This document shows, in pieces, positions 24,866 to 38,360 of a DNA stretch of 64,000 bases. Within the stretch, counting starts at the first letter, position 1, and each line of letters begins with the position of its first letter. The DNA comes from Symsagittifera roscoffensis (taxonomy: Eukaryota; Xenacoelomorpha; Acoela; Convolutidae). The position numbers and the translations under genes are program-made. The stretch is from NCBI RefSeq assembly GCF_963678635.1, contig NC_087062.1:47233283-47297282 (forward strand), written 5' to 3'. The notes beneath the pieces are model-generated. The model searched no databases. It was not told the origin of the DNA and worked only from the letters and a program-made list of their open reading frames with translations.

Positions 24866-25205
24866 GGTTTGGTTCGACGGTCGCTCGAGGTATGTTTCGA
24901 CCGTGCTCGAAATATGTTTAAACCGTGCTCGAGGTATGTTTTAACCGTGCTCGAAGTATGTTTCGACGGTGCACGAGTCATATTTTGACCGTCGCTCGAG
25001 GTATGTTTCGACCGTACTCGAAGTATGTTTAAACCGTGCTCGAGGTATCTTTTAACCGTGCTCGAAATATGTTTCGACGGTGCACGAGTCATGTTTTGAC
25101 CGTCGCTCGAGGTATGTTTCGACCGTACTCGAAGTATGTTTAAACCGTGCTCGAGGTATCTTTTAACCGTGCTCGAAGTATGTTTCGACGATGCACGAGT
25201 CAAGT
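24866..25205 (+). repeat. 111-bp tandem repeat, three copies
   Basis: The GCACGAGTCA marker occurs at 24,971, 25,082 and 25,193, an exact 111-bp period (5 monomers plus 1 bp). Each unit has the order GTCGCTCGAGG, CTCGAAG or CTCGAAATATG, TTTAAACCGTG, TTTTAACCGTG, GACGGTGCACGAGTC. The third unit ends with an altered CGATGCACGAGTCAAG. A further partial unit lies near 25,330-25,430. Confidence 0.9.
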
Positions 25206-27850
25206 TGGTTGCGACCATGCTCGAATTGTGTTTTAACCGTGCGTGAGATTATTTTCGACCCTCGCTCCTGATATGTTTCTACCGTGCTCGAGATATATTT
25301 CGACCGTGCCCGAAGTTTGGTTCGACGGTCGCTCGAGGTATGTTTCGACCGTGCTCAAAGTATGTTTAAACCGTGCTCTAGGTATCTTTTAACCGTGCTT
25401 GAGGTATGTTTCGACGGTGCACGAGTCATGTTTTGACCGTCCCTCGAGGTTTGTTTCGACCGTACTCGAAGTTGGTTGCGACCATGGTCGATTTGTGTTT
25501 CAACCGTGCGTGAGGTTTTTTTCGACCGTCGCTCCTGGTATGTTTCGACCGTCGCTCAAAAATTGTTTCGACCGTGCCCGAGTTAGGTTTTCGACAGTGC
25601 TCAAGGTATGTTTCAACCGTGCTTGAGGTTTGTTTCAACCGTGCTTGAGGCATATTTCGACCGTGCACAAGGTATGCTTCGACCGTGCTCGAGGTATGTT
25701 TCAACTGACTTGAGGTATGTTTCGACCATGCACGAGGTATATTTCGACCGTCGCTCAAAGTATGTTTCTATCGTAGTCGAGATTAGCTTCGACTATGCTC
25801 GGTGTATGCTTCGACCGTGCACGAAGTATGTTTCTTTCGGCCGTCTCTCGTGGTATGTTTCGACCGTCGCGCAAAGTTTGTTTCGACTTGCTCGAGTTTT
25901 GTTTTCGGCAAAGCTCGAGATATGCTTCGACCGTAAACGAAGTATGTTTCGACCGAGCTCGAGGTATGTTTCGACCGAGCTCAAGATATGTTTTAACTGA
26001 CTTGATGTTTGTTTCTACCATGCACGATGTATGTTTCGACTTTCGCTCAAGGTATGTTTCTACCGTGCTCGAGATATATTTCGACCGTGCCCGAAGTTTG
26101 GTTCGACGGTCCTTCGAGGTATGTTTCGACCATGCTCGAAGTTTGTTTAAACCGTGCTCGAGGTATGTTTTAACCGTGCTCGAAGTATATTTCGTCGGTG
26201 CACGAGTCATGTTTTGACCGTCGCTCGAGGTATGTTTGACCGTGATCGAGGTTTGTTCCGACCGTACTCGAAGTTGGTTGCGACCATGCTCGATTTGTGT
26301 TTCAACCGTGTGTGAGGTTTTTTTTGACCGTCGCTCCTGGTATGTTTCGAATGTCACTCGAAGTATGTTTCGACCGTGCTCGAGTTAGGTTTTCGACAGT
26401 GCTCAAGGTATGTTTCAACCGTGCTTGAGGTTTGTTTCAACCGTGCTTGAGGCATATTTCGACCGTGCACAAGGTATGTTTTGACTTTCGCTCAAGGTAT
26501 GTTTCTACCGTGCTCGAAATATATTTCGACCGTGCCCGAAAATTGGTTCGACGGTCACTCGAGGTATGTTTCGACCGTGCTCGAAGTTTGTTTAAACCGT
26601 GCTCGAGGTATGTTTTGACCGTCGCTCGAGATATATTTGACCGTGATCGAGGTTTGTTTCGACCGTACTGGAAGTTGGTTGCGACCATGCTCGATTTGTG
26701 TTTCAACCGTGCGTGAGGTTTTTTTCGACCGTCGCTCCTGGTATGTTTCGACCGTCACTCGAAGTATGTTTCGACCGTGCTCGAGTTAGGTTTTCGACAG
26801 TGCTCAAGGTATGTTTCAACCGTGCTTGAGGTTTGTTTCAACCGTGCTTGAGGCATATTTCGACCGTGCCAAAGGTATGCTTCGACTGTGCTCGAGGTAT
26901 GTTTCAACTGACTTGCGGAATGATTTGACCATGCACGAGGTATATTTCGACCGTCGCTCAAAGTATGTTTCTACCGTAGTCGAGTCTGCTTGATGTATGT
27001 TTCGACCGCGCTCGAGGTATGTTTTAACCGTGCTTGAGCTATTTTTCGATCATTCATTGAGGTATGTTTCGACCTTGCTCGAGTTATGCTTCGACCGTGC
27101 TCGAGGTTTGTTTCGACCGGGCTCGAGGTGGGTTGCGCCCATATTTGAGATGTGTTTCAACCGTGCTTGAGGTATTTTCGACCGTCGCTCGATGTATGTT
27201 TCGACCGCCGCTCGTAGTATGTTTCAACCGTGCTCGAGTTTTCTTTTCGGCAGTGCTCGAGGTATGTTTCATCCGTGCTCGAGATTTGTTCCGACCGTGC
27301 TTGAGGTATCTTTCGGCCGTCGCTCGTGGTATGATTCGACCGTCGCGCGAAGTTTGTTTTGACTTGCTCGAGTTAGGTTTTCGGCAAAGCTCGAGATATG
27401 CTTCGACCGTGCACGAAGTATGTTTCTACTGTCGCTCAAGGTATGTTTCTACCGTGCTCGAGATATATTTCGACCATGCACGAAGTTTGGTTAGACGGTC
27501 GCTCGAGGTATTTTTCGACCGTGCTCGAAGTATGTTTCGACCGTGCTCGAGGTATGTTTTAACCGTGCTCGAAGTATGTTTCGTGGGTGCGCGAGTCATC
27601 TTTTGACCGTCGCTCGAGGTATTTTTGACCGTGATTGAGGTTTGTTTTGATAGTAATCGAAGTTGTTTGCGACCATGCCCTATTTGTGTTTCGACCGTCG
27701 CTCGAAGTAAGTTTCGACAGTGCTCGAGTTAGGTTTTCGACAGTGCTCAAGGTATGTTTCAACCGTGCTTGAGGTTTGTTTGAACTGACTTGCGGTATGT
27801 TTTGACCATGCACGAGGTATATTTCGACCGTCGCTCAAAGTATGTTTCTA
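25206..27850 (+). repeat. Domain with 401/802-bp spaced modules
   Basis: The marker AGTTAGGTTTTCGACAG occurs at about 25,581, 26,383, 26,784 and 27,727, giving spacings of 802, 401 and 943 bp. Frequent private variants are CGTCGCTCCTGG, CGTGCGTGAGG and the shortened GTATGTTTGACCGTGATCG monomer. TCGGCAAAG core modules lie near 25,905 and 27,385. No unique sequence. Confidence 0.8.
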
Positions 27851-29670
27851 CCGTAGTCGAGATTTGCTTCGACTATGCTTGATGTGTGTTTCGACCGTGC
27901 TCGAGGTATGTTTCAACCGTCCTTGAGTTATTCTTCGATTATTCATGAGGTATGTTTCGACCGTGCTCGAGTTAGGTTTCGACCGTGCTCGAGGTTTGTT
28001 TCGACCGGGCTCGAGGTGGGTTGCGACCATACTCGAGATGTTGTTCAACCGTGCTTGAGGTATTTTTCGACCGTCGCTCGAGGTATGTTTCGACCGTCGC
28101 TCGATGTATGTTTCAACCGTGCTCGAGTTTTGTTTTCGGCATTGTTCGAGGTATGTTTCATCCGTGCTTGAGGTAGAGTTCAACCGTGCTTGCGGTATGT
28201 TTCGACCTTGCTTGAGGTGTGCTTCGACCGTGACCGAGGTATGTTTCAACTGATTTGAGGTATGTTTCGACCATGCACGAGGTATATTTCGACCGTCGCT
28301 CAAAGTATGCTTCTATCGTAGTCGAGATTTGCTTCGACTATGCTCGGTGTATGCTTCGATCGTGCTGGTGGTATGTTTCAACCGTGCTTGAGGTTTGTTT
28401 CGACCGTGCACGAGGTATGTTTCGACCGTGCTTGAGGTATCTTTCGGCCGTCGCTCGTGGTATGTTTCGACCGTCGCGCGAAGTTTGTTTCGACTTGCTC
28501 GTGTTATGTTTTCGGCAAAGCTCGATATATGCTTCGACCGTGCCCGAAGTATGTTTCGACCGAGCTCGAGGTATGTTTCGACCGAGCTCAAGGTATGTTT
28601 TAACTGACTTGATGTTTGTTTCGACAATGCACGAGGTATGTTTCGACTGTCGCTCAAGGTATATTTCTACCGTGCTCGAGGTATATTTCGACCGTGCACA
28701 AAATTTGGTTCGACGGTCGCTCGAGGTATGTTTCGACCGTGCTCGAAGTATGTTTTGACCGTGCTCGAAGTATGTTTCGACGGTGCACGAGTCATGTTTT
28801 GACCGCCGCTCGAGGTATGTTTGACCGTGATCGAGGTTTGTTTCGACGGTACTCGAAGTTGGTTGCGACCATGCTCAATTTGTGTTTAAACCGTGCGTGA
28901 GGTTTTTTTCGACCGTCGCTCGAGGTATGTTTGGACCGTCGCTCGAAGTATGTTTCAACCGTGCGAGATTTGTTCCGACCGTGCTTAAGGTATCTTTCAG
29001 CGGTCGCTCGTGGTATGTTTCTACCGTTTGTTTTGACGGTGCACGAGTCATTTGTTGATCGTCGCTCGAGGTATGTTTGACCGTGATCGAGGTTTGTTCC
29101 GACCGTACTCGAAGTTGGTTGCGACCATGCTCGATTTGTGTTTCAACAATGCGTGAGGTTTTTTCGACCGTCGCTCCTGGTATGTTTCGACCGTCGCTCG
29201 AATTATGTTTCGACCGTGCTCGAGATTTGTTGCGACCGTGCTTAAGGTATCTTTCGGCGGTCGCTCGTGGTATGTTTCTACCGTCGCGCGAAGTTTGTTT
29301 CGACTTGCTCGATTTCTGTTTTCGGCAAAGCTCGATATATGCTTCGACCGTGCACAAATTATGTTTCGACCGAGCTCGAGGTATGCTTCGACCGAGCTCA
29401 AGGTATGTTTTAACTGACTTAATGTTTGTTTCGACCATGCATGAGGTAAATTTCCACTGTCGCTCAAGGTATATGTCTACAGTGCTCGAGATATATTTCG
29501 ACCGTGCACGAAGTTTGGTTCGACGGTAGCTCGAGGTATGTTTCGACCGTGCTCGAAGTATGTTTCGACCGTGCTCGAAGTATGTTTCGACGGTGCACGA
29601 GTCATGTTTTGACCGTCGCTCGAGGTATGTTTGACCGTGATCGAGTTTGTTTCGACGGTACTCGAAGTTG
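27851..29670 (+). repeat. Mixed TCGGCAAAG-type domain with a truncation near 29,030
   Basis: Contains TCGGCAAAG core modules near 28,510 and 29,325 and GTGGGTTGCGACC units near 28,017. Near 29,025-29,040 a monomer is cut short (CTACCGTTTGTTTTGACGG), joining two units out of phase. The stretch 28,366-28,460 is the undamaged relative of the inverted-repeat site at 48.44 kb. Confidence 0.78.
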
Positions 29671-32600
29671 AATTTTCGATAGTGCTCAAGGTATGTTTCA
29701 ACCGTGCTCGAGGTTTGTTTCGACCGGACTCGAGGTGGATTGCGACAATGCTCGAGATGTGTTTCAACCGTGCTTGAGGTATTTTTCGACCGTCGCTCGA
29801 GGTATGTTTCGACCGTCGCTCGAAGTGTGTTTCAACCGTGCTCAAGTTTTGTTTTCGGCAGTGCTCGAGGTATGTTTCATCCGTGCTTGAGGTATTTTTC
29901 AACCGTTCTTGAGGTATGTTTCGACCTTGCACGAGGTATGTTTTAACTGACTTAATGTTTGTTTCGACCATGCATGAGGTATATTTCCACTGTCGCTCAA
30001 GGTATATTTCTACCGTGCTCGAGATATATTTCGACCGTGCACGAAGTTTGGTTCGACGGTAGCTCGAGGTATGTTTCGACCGTGCTCGAAGTATGTTTCG
30101 GCCGTGCTCGAAGTATGTTTCGACGGTGCACGAGTCATGTTTTGACCGTCGCTCGAGGTATGTTTGACCGTGATCGAGGTTTGTTTCGACGGTACTCGAA
30201 GTTGGTTGCGACCATGCTCAATTTGTGTTTCAACCGTGCGTGAGGTTTTTGTCTACCGTCGCTCCTGGTATGTTTCGACCGTCGCTCGAAGTATGTTTCG
30301 ACCGAGCTCGAGTTGAGTTTTCGATAGTGTTCAAGGTATGTTTCAACCGTGCTCGAGGTTTGTTTCGACAGGACTCGTGGTGGATTGCGACCATTCTCGA
30401 GATGTGTTTCAACCGTGCTTGAGGTATTTTTCGACCGTCGCTCGAGGTTTGTTTCGACCGTCGCTTGAAGTATGTTTCAACCGTGCTCAAGTTTTGTTTT
30501 CGGCAGTGCTCGAGGTATGTTTCATCCGTGCTTGAGGTATGTTTCAACCGTGCTTGAGGTTTGTTTCAACCGTGCATGAGGTATGTTTCGACCGTGCTCG
30601 ATTTAATTTTCGACCGTCCTCAAAGTTTGTTTTCACCGTGCTCGATGTATGTTTCGACCGTGCTCGAGATTTGGTCCGAACGTGCTTGAGGTATCTTTTG
30701 GCCGCCGCTCGTGGTATGTTTCGACGCGCGAAGTTTGTTTCGACTTGCTCGAGTTATGTTTTCGGCAAAGCTCGAGATATGCTTCGACCGTGCACGAAGT
30801 ATGTTTCGACCGAGCTCGAGGTATGTTTCGACGGCGCACGAGTCATGTTTTGACCGTCGCTCGAGGTATGTTTGACCGTGATCGAGGTTTGTTTCGACGG
30901 TACTCGAAGTTGAGTTTTCGATAGTGCTCAAGGTATGTTTCAACCGTGCTCGAGGTTTGTTTCGACCGGACTCGAGGTGGATTGCGACCATGCTCGAGAT
31001 GTGTTTCAACCGTGCTTGAGATATTTTTCGACCGTCGCTCGAGATATGTTTCGACCGTCGCTCGAAATGTGTTTCAACCGTGCTCAAGTTTTGTTTTCGG
31101 CATAGCTCGAGGTATGTTTCATCCGTGCTTGAGGTATTTTTCAACCGTTCTTGAGGTATAATTCGACCTTGCACGAGGTATGTTTTAACTGACTTAATGT
31201 TTGTTTCGACCATGCATGAGGTATATTTCCACTGTCGCTCAAGGTATATTTCTACCGTGCTCGAGATATATTTCGACCGTGCACGAAGTTTGGTTCGACG
31301 GTAGCTCGAGGTATGTTTCGACCGTGCTCGAAGTATGTTTCGACCGTGCTCGAAGTATGTTTCGACGGTGCACGAGTCATGTTTTGACCGTCGCTCGAGG
31401 TATGTTTGACCGTGATCGAGGTTTGTTTCGACGGTACTCGAAGTTGGTTGCGACCATGCTCAATTTGTGTTTCAACCGTGCGTGAGGTTTTTGTCGACCG
31501 TCGCTCCTGGTATATTTCGACCGTCGCTCAAATTATGTTTCGACCGAGCTCGAGTTGAGTTTTCGATAGTGTTCAAGGTATGTTTCAACCGTGCTCGGTG
31601 TTTGTTTCGACAGGACTCGTGGTGGATTGCGACCATGCTCGAGATGTGTTTCAACCGTGCTTGAGGTATTTTTTGACCGTCGCTCGAGGTATGTTTCGAC
31701 CGTCGCTCGAAGTATGTTTCAACCGTGCTCAAGTTTTGTTTTCGGCAGTGCTCGAGGTATGTTTCATCCGTGCTTGAGGTATGTTTCAACCGTGCTTGAG
31801 TTTTGTTTCAACCGTGCATGAGGTATGTTTCGACCGTGCTCGATTTAATTTTCGACCGTCCTCAAAGTTTGTTTTCACCGTGCTCGATGTATGTTTCGAC
31901 CGTGCTCGAGATTTGGTCCGAACGTGCTTGAGGTATCTTTTGGCCGCCGCTCGTGGTATGTTTCGACGCGCGAAGTTTGTTTCGACTTGCTCGAGTTATG
32001 TTTTCGGCAAAGCTCGAGATATGCTTCGACCGTGCACGAAGTATGTTTCGACCGAGCTCGAGGTATGTTTCGACGGTGCACGAGTCATGTTTTGACCGTC
32101 GCTCGAGGTTTGTTTGACCGTGATAGAGGTTTGTTTCGACGGTACTTGAAGTTGAGTTTTCGATAGTGCTCAAGGTATGTTTCAACCGTGCTCGAGGTTT
32201 GTTTCGACCGGACTCGAGGTGGATTGCGACCATGCTCGAGATGTGTTTCAACCGTGCTTGAGGTATTTTTCGACCGTCGCTCGAGGTATGTTTCGACCGT
32301 CGCTCGAAGTGTGTTTCAACCGTGCTCAAGTATTGTTTTCGGCAGTGCTCGAGGTATGTTTCATCCGTGCTTGAGGTATTTTTCAACCGTTCTTGAGGTA
32401 TGTTTCGACCTTGCACGAGTTATGTTTTAACTGACTTAATGTTTGTTTCGACCATGCATGAGGTATATTTCCACTGTCGCTCAAGGTATATTTCTACCGT
32501 GCTCGAGATATATTTCGACCGTGCACGAAGTTTGGTTCGACGGTAGCTCGAGGTATGTTTCGACCGTGCTCGAAGTATGTTTCGACCGTGCTCGAAGTAT

Positions 32601-33242
32601 GTTTCGACGGTGCACGAGTCATGTTTTGACCGTCGCTCGAGGTATGTTTGACCGTGATCGAGGTTTGTTTTGACGGTACTCGAAGTTGGTTGCGACCATG
32701 CTCAATTTGTGTTTCAACCGTGTGTGAGGTTTTTGTCGACCGTCGCTCCTGGTATGTTTCGACCGTCGCTCGAAGTATGTTTCGACCGAGCTCGAGTTGA
32801 GTTTTCGATAGTGTTCAAGGTATGTTTCAACCGTCCTCGAGGTTTGTTTCGACAGGACTCGAGGTGGATTGCGACCATGCTCGAGATGTGTTTCAACCGT
32901 GCTTGAGGTATTTTTCGACCGTCGCTCGAGGTATGTTTCGACCGTCGCTCGAAGTATGTTTCAACCGTGCTCAAGTTTTGTTTTCGGCAGTGCTGGAGGT
33001 ATGTTTCATCCGTGCTTGAGGTATGTTTCAACCGTGCTTGAGGTTTGTTTCAACCGTGCATGAGGTATGTTTCGACCGTGCTCGATTTAATTTTCGACCG
33101 TCCTCAAAGTTTGTTTTCACCGTGCTCGATATATGTTTCGACCGTGCTCGAGATTTGGTCCGAACGTGCTTGAGGTATCTTTTGGCCGCCGCTCGTGGTA
33201 TGTTTCGACGCGCGAAGTTTGTTCCGACTTGCTCGAGTTATG
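29671..33242 (+). repeat. 1,242-bp higher-order repeat, three copies
   Basis: Copies begin at about 29,671, 30,913 and 32,155 (exact 1,242-bp offsets); the third is cut at about 33,242, where it joins a CATGCATGAGG segment instead of continuing into TTTTCGGCAAAG. Private markers are TTTTCGATAGTGCTCAAGG, CAGGACTCG or CCGGACTCGAGG, and TTCGACGCGCGAAG, a 4-bp deletion form of the usual TTCGACCGTCGCGCGAAG. The copies differ only by scattered substitutions. Confidence 0.93.
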
Positions 33243-36200
33243 TTTCGACCATGCATGAGGTATATTTCCACTGTCGCTCAAGGTATATTTCTACCGTGCT
33301 CGAGATATATTTCGACCGTGCACGAAGTTTGGTTCGACGGTAGCTCGAGGTATGTTTCGACCGTGCTCGAAGTATGTTTCGACCGTGCTCGAAGTATGTT
33401 TCGACGGTGCACGAGTCATGTTTTGACCGTCGCTCGAGGTATGTTTGACCGTGATCGAGGTTTTTTTCGACGGTACTCGAAGTTGGTTGCGACCATGCTC
33501 AATTTGTGTTTCAACCGTGCGTGAGGTTTTTGTCGACCGTCGCTCCTGGTATGTTTCGACCGTCGCTCGAAGTATGTTTCGACCGAGCTCGAGTTGAGTT
33601 TTCGATAGTGTTCAAGGTATGTTTCAACCGTCCTCGAGGTTTGTTTCGACAGGACTCGAGATGGATTGCGACCATGCTCGAGATGTGTTTCAACCGTGCT
33701 TGAGGTATTTTTCGACCGTCGCTCGAGGTATGTTTCAACCGTGCTCAAGTTTTGTTTTCGGCAGTGCTGGAGGTATGTTTCATCCGTGCTTGAGGTATGT
33801 TTCAACCGTGCTTGAGGTTTGTTTCAACCGTGCATGAGGTATGTTTCGACCGTGCTCGATTTAATTTTCGACCGTCCTCAAAGTTTGTTTTCACCGTTCT
33901 CGATATATGTTTCGACCGTGCTCGAGATTTGGTCCGAACGTGCTTGAGGTATCTTTTGGCCGCCGCTCGTGGTATGTTTCGACGCGCGAAGTTTGTTCCG
34001 ACTTGCTCGAGTTATGTTTTCGGCAAAGCTCGAGATATGCTTCGACCGTGCACGAAGTATGTTTCGACCGAGCTCGAGGTATGTTTCGACCGAGCTCAAG
34101 TCAAGTTTCAACTGACTTGATGTTTGTTTCAACCATGCACGAGGTATGTTTCGACTGTCGCTCAAGGTATGTTTCTACTGTGCTCGAGATTTATTTCGAC
34201 CGTGCACGAAGTTTGGTTTGACGGTCGCTCGCGGTATATTTCGACCGTGGTCGAAGTCTGTTTCGACCCTGTTCGAGTTGTGCTAGCGGCAATGCTCGAG
34301 ATATGCTTCGACCGTCCACAAAGTATGTTTCGACCGAGCTCGAGATGTGTTTCAACCGCTTGAGGTATCTTTCGGCCGTCGGTCGTGGTATGTTTCGACC
34401 GTCGCGCGAAGTTTAATTCGACCATGCTCGAGTTGTGCTTGCGGCAATGCTCGAGATATGCTTCGACCGTCCACAAAGTATGTTTCGACCGAGCTCGAGG
34501 TATGTTTCAACTGTCTTGAGGTATGTTCCGACCATGCACGAGGTATATTTTGACTGTCGCTCAAGGTATGTTTCTACCGTGCTCAAGATATGCTTTGGCG
34601 TGCACAAAGTTTGGTTCGACCGTCGCTCGAGGTATGTTTCGACCTTGCTCGAGCCATGTTTCGACCGTGCTCGAGGTATTTTTTAACCGTGCTCGAAGTA
34701 TGTTTCAACGGTGCACGATTCATGTTTTGACCGTCGCTCGAGGTATGTTTCGACCGTGCTCGGTGTATGTTTCGACTGTGTACGAGGTATGTTTCGACCG
34801 TGCTCGAGGTATGTTTCGACCGTGCTCGAGTTGTGATTTGACCGTTCTCGAGGTATGATTCGAACGTGCACGAGTTATGTTGCGAATGTGCACGAGTTAT
34901 ATTTCGACCGTCGCTCGAGGTATGTTTCGACCGTGCTCGAGGAAGGTTTCGAACAAGCTCGAGATGTTTTTCAACCCTGCTTGAGTTATCTTTCGGCCGC
35001 CGCTCGTGGTATGTTTCGACGCGCGAAGTTTGTTCCGACTTGCTCGAGTTATGTTTCGACCATGCATGAGGTATATTTCCACTGTCGCTCAAGGTATATT
35101 TCTACCGTGCTCGAGATATATTTCGACCGTGCACGAAGTTTGGTTCGACGGTAAGCTCGAGGTATGTTTCGACCGTGCTCGAAGTATGTTTCGACCGTGC
35201 TCGAAGTATGTTTCGACGGTGCACGAGTCATGTTTTGACCGTCGCTCGAGGTATGTTTGACCGTGATCGAGGTTTTTTTCGACGGTTCTCGAAGTTGGTT
35301 GCGACCATGCTCAATTTGTGTTTCAACCGTGCGTGAGTTTTTTTGTCGACCGTCGCTCCTGGTATGTTTCAACCGTCGCTCGAAGTATGTTTCGACCGAG
35401 CTCGAGTTGAGTTTTCGATAGTGTTCAAGGTATGTTTCAACCGTCCTCGAGGTTTGTTTCGACAGGACTCGAGGTGGATTGCGACCATGCTCGAGATGTG
35501 TTTCAACCGTGCTTGAGGTATTTTTCGACCGTCGCTCGAGGTATGTTTCAACCGTGCTCAAGTTTTGTTTTCGGCAGTGCTGGAGGTATGTTTCATCCGT
35601 GCTTGAGGTATGTTTCAACCGTGCTTGAGGTTTGTTTCAACCGTGCATGAGGTATGTTTCGACCGTGCTCGATTTAATTTTCGACCGTCCTCAAAGTTTG
35701 TTTTCACCGTGCTCGATATATGTTTCGACCGTGCTCGAGATTTGGTCCGAACGTGCTTGAGGTATCTTTTGGCCGCCGCTCGTGGTATGTTTCGACGCGC
35801 GAAGTTTGTTCCGACTTGCTCGAGTTATGTTTTCGGCAAAGCTCGAGATATGCTTCGACCGTGCACGAAGTATGTTTCGACCGAGCTCGAGGTATGTTTC
35901 GACCGAGCTCAAGTCATGTTTCAACTGACTTGATGTTTGTTTCAACCATGCACGAGGTATGTTTCGACTGTCGCTCAAGGTATGTTTCTACTGTGCTCGA
36001 GATTTTTTTCGACCGTGCACGAAGTTTGGTTTGACGGTCGCTCGCGGTATATTTCGACCGTGGTCGAAGTATGTTTCGACCCTGTTCGAGTTGTGCTAGC
36101 GGCAATGCTCGAGATATGCTTCGACCGTCCACAAAGTATGTTTCGACCGAGCTCGAGATGTGTTTCAACCGCTTGAGGTATCTTTCGGCCGTCGGTCGTG

Positions 36201-36806
36201 GTATGTTTCGACCGTCGCGCGAAGTTTAATTCGACCATGCTCAAGTTGTGCTTGCGGCAATGCTCGAGATATGCTTCGACCGTCCACAAAGTATGTTTCG
36301 ACCGAGCTCGAGGTATGTTTCAACTGTCTTGAGGTATGTTCCGACCATGCACGAGGTATATTTTGACTGTCGCTCAAGGTATGTTTCTACCGTGCTCAAG
36401 ATATGCTTTGGCGTGCACAAAGTTTGGTTCGACCGTCGCTCGAGGTATGTTTCGACCTTGCTCGAGCCATGTTTCGACCGTGCTCGAGGTATTTTTTAAC
36501 CGTGCTCGAAGTATGTTTCAACGGTGCACGATTCATGTTTTGACCGTCGCTCGAGGTATGTTTCGACCGTGCTCGGTGTATGTTTCGACTGTGTACGAGG
36601 TATGTTTCGACCGTGCTCGAGGTATGTTTCGACCGTGCTCGAGTTGTGATTTGACCGTTCTCGAGGTATGATTCGAACGTGCACGAGTTTTGTTACGAAT
36701 GTGCACGAGTTATATTTCGACCGTCGCTCGAGGTATGTTTCGACCGTGCTCGAGGAAGGTTTCGAACAAGCTCGAGATGTTTTTCAACCCTGCTTGAGTT
36801 ATTTTT
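33183..36806 (+). repeat. About 1,812-bp higher-order repeat, two tandem copies
   Basis: Copy one is about 33,183-34,993 and copy two about 34,994-36,806, with offsets of 1,811 bp near the start and 1,813 bp later because of small indels such as an extra A near 35,154. The left part derives from the 1,242-bp unit (offset 797 bp from it, and 774 bp after loss of one 23-bp monomer near 33,725). The right part is a different family: GCGGCAATG modules and the GAACAAGC segment. This unit therefore fuses two array families. Confidence 0.92.
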
Positions 36807-38360
36807 CGGCCGTCGCTCGTGGTATATTTCGACTCTCGCGCGAAGTTTGTTTCGACCATGCTCGAGTTATTTTTCGATCATTCATGAGGTATGTTTCGAC
36901 CGTGCTCGAGTTATGTTTCGACCGTGCTCGAGTTTTGGTTTCGACCGGGCTCGAGGTGGGTTGCGACCATGCTCGAGATGTGTTTCAACCGTGCTTGAGG
37001 TATTTTTTGACCGTCGCTCGAGGTATGTTTCGACCGTCGCTCGAAGTATGTTTCAACCGTGCTCGAGTTTTGTTTTCGGCAGTGCTCGAGGTATGTTTCA
37101 TCCGTACTTGAGGTATGTTTCAACCGTGCTTGAGGTTTATTTCGACCTTGCACGAGGTATGCTTCGACCGTGCTTGAGGTCTGTTTCAACTGACTTGAGG
37201 TATATTTCGACCATGCACGAGCTATATTTCTACCGTCGCTCAAAGTATGTTTCTATCGTAGTCGAGATTTGCTTCGACTATTCTCGGTGTATGCTTCGAT
37301 CGTGCTGGAGGTATCTTTTAACCGTGCTTGAGGTTTGTTTCAACCATGCACGAGGTATGTTTGACCGTGCTCGATTTATTTTTCGACCGTGCTCAAAGTT
37401 TGTTTTGACCGTGCTCGCCATATATTTCGACCGTGCTCGAGATTTGGTCCGACCGTGCTTGAGCTATCTTTCGGCCGTCGCTCGAAGTATGTTTCGACCG
37501 TCGCGCGAAGTTTGTTTCGACTTGCTCGAGTTATCTTTTCGGCAAAGCTCGAGATATGCTTCGACCGTGCACGAAATATGTTTCGACCGAGCTCGAAGTT
37601 TATTTCGACCGAGCTCAAGTTATGTTTTAACTGACTTGATGTTAGTTTCGACCATGCACGAGGTATGTTTCGACTGTCGCTCAAGCTATGTTTCTACCGT
37701 GCTCAAGATATATTTCGACAGTGCACGAAGCTTGGTTTGACGGTCGCTCGAGGTATGTTTCGACCGTGCTCGAAGTATGTTTCGACCGTTCTCGAGGTAT
37801 GTTTCTATCGTGCTCGAGATATATTTCGACAGTGCACGAAGTTTGGTTTGACGGTCGCTCGAGGTTTGTTTCGACCGTACTCGAAGTTGGCTGCGACCAC
37901 GCTCGATTTGTGTTTCGACAGTGCTCGAGGTATGATTCAGCCGTCTTGCGAAAGTTGTTTCGACCATGCTCGAGTTATGTTTCGACCGTGCTCGAGATTC
38001 GTTTCAACCGGGCTCGAGATGGGTTGCGACCATGCTCCATGCTTGAGATGTTTTTCAACCGTCGCTCGAGGTATGTTTCGACCGTCGCTCAAAGTATGTT
38101 TCGACCATGTTCGAGTTATATTTTCGACCATTCATGAGGTATATTTCGATCGTGCTCGAGTTATGTTTCGACCCTGCTCGAGGTTTGTTTCGACCACGCT
38201 CGATTTGTGTTTCGACAGTGCTCGAGGTATGATTCGGCCGTCTTGCGAAAATTGTTTCGACCACGCTCGAGTTATGTTTCGACCGTGCTCGAATTTCGTT
38301 TCAACCGGGCTCGAGGAGGGTTGCGACCATGCTTGAGATGTTTTTCAACCGTTCTTGAGG
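36807..38360 (+). repeat. Mixed domain with 111-bp and 297-bp local duplications
   Basis: A TATTTCGACAGTGCACGAAG unit occurs at 37,711 and 37,822 (111-bp spacing), and a GCTCGATTTGTG segment with the private CCGTCTTGCGAAA variant occurs at 37,901 and 38,198 (297-bp spacing). A duplicated CATGCTCCATGCTTGAGATG piece near 38,030 marks a small slippage. The left part (36,807-37,640) resembles 14-16 kb and 24 kb in monomer order. Confidence 0.82.

Noticed and set aside
36679-37740. A 353-codon open reading frame, the longest of many on both strands, resembling a repeat protein
   Set aside because: It is three monomers read as a 22-residue cycle. Similar open frames exist in all six frames throughout the array, starts fall at the repeated TATG, ends fall where a CpG change makes TGA, and no promoter, intron pattern, signal peptide or recognised domain is visible.
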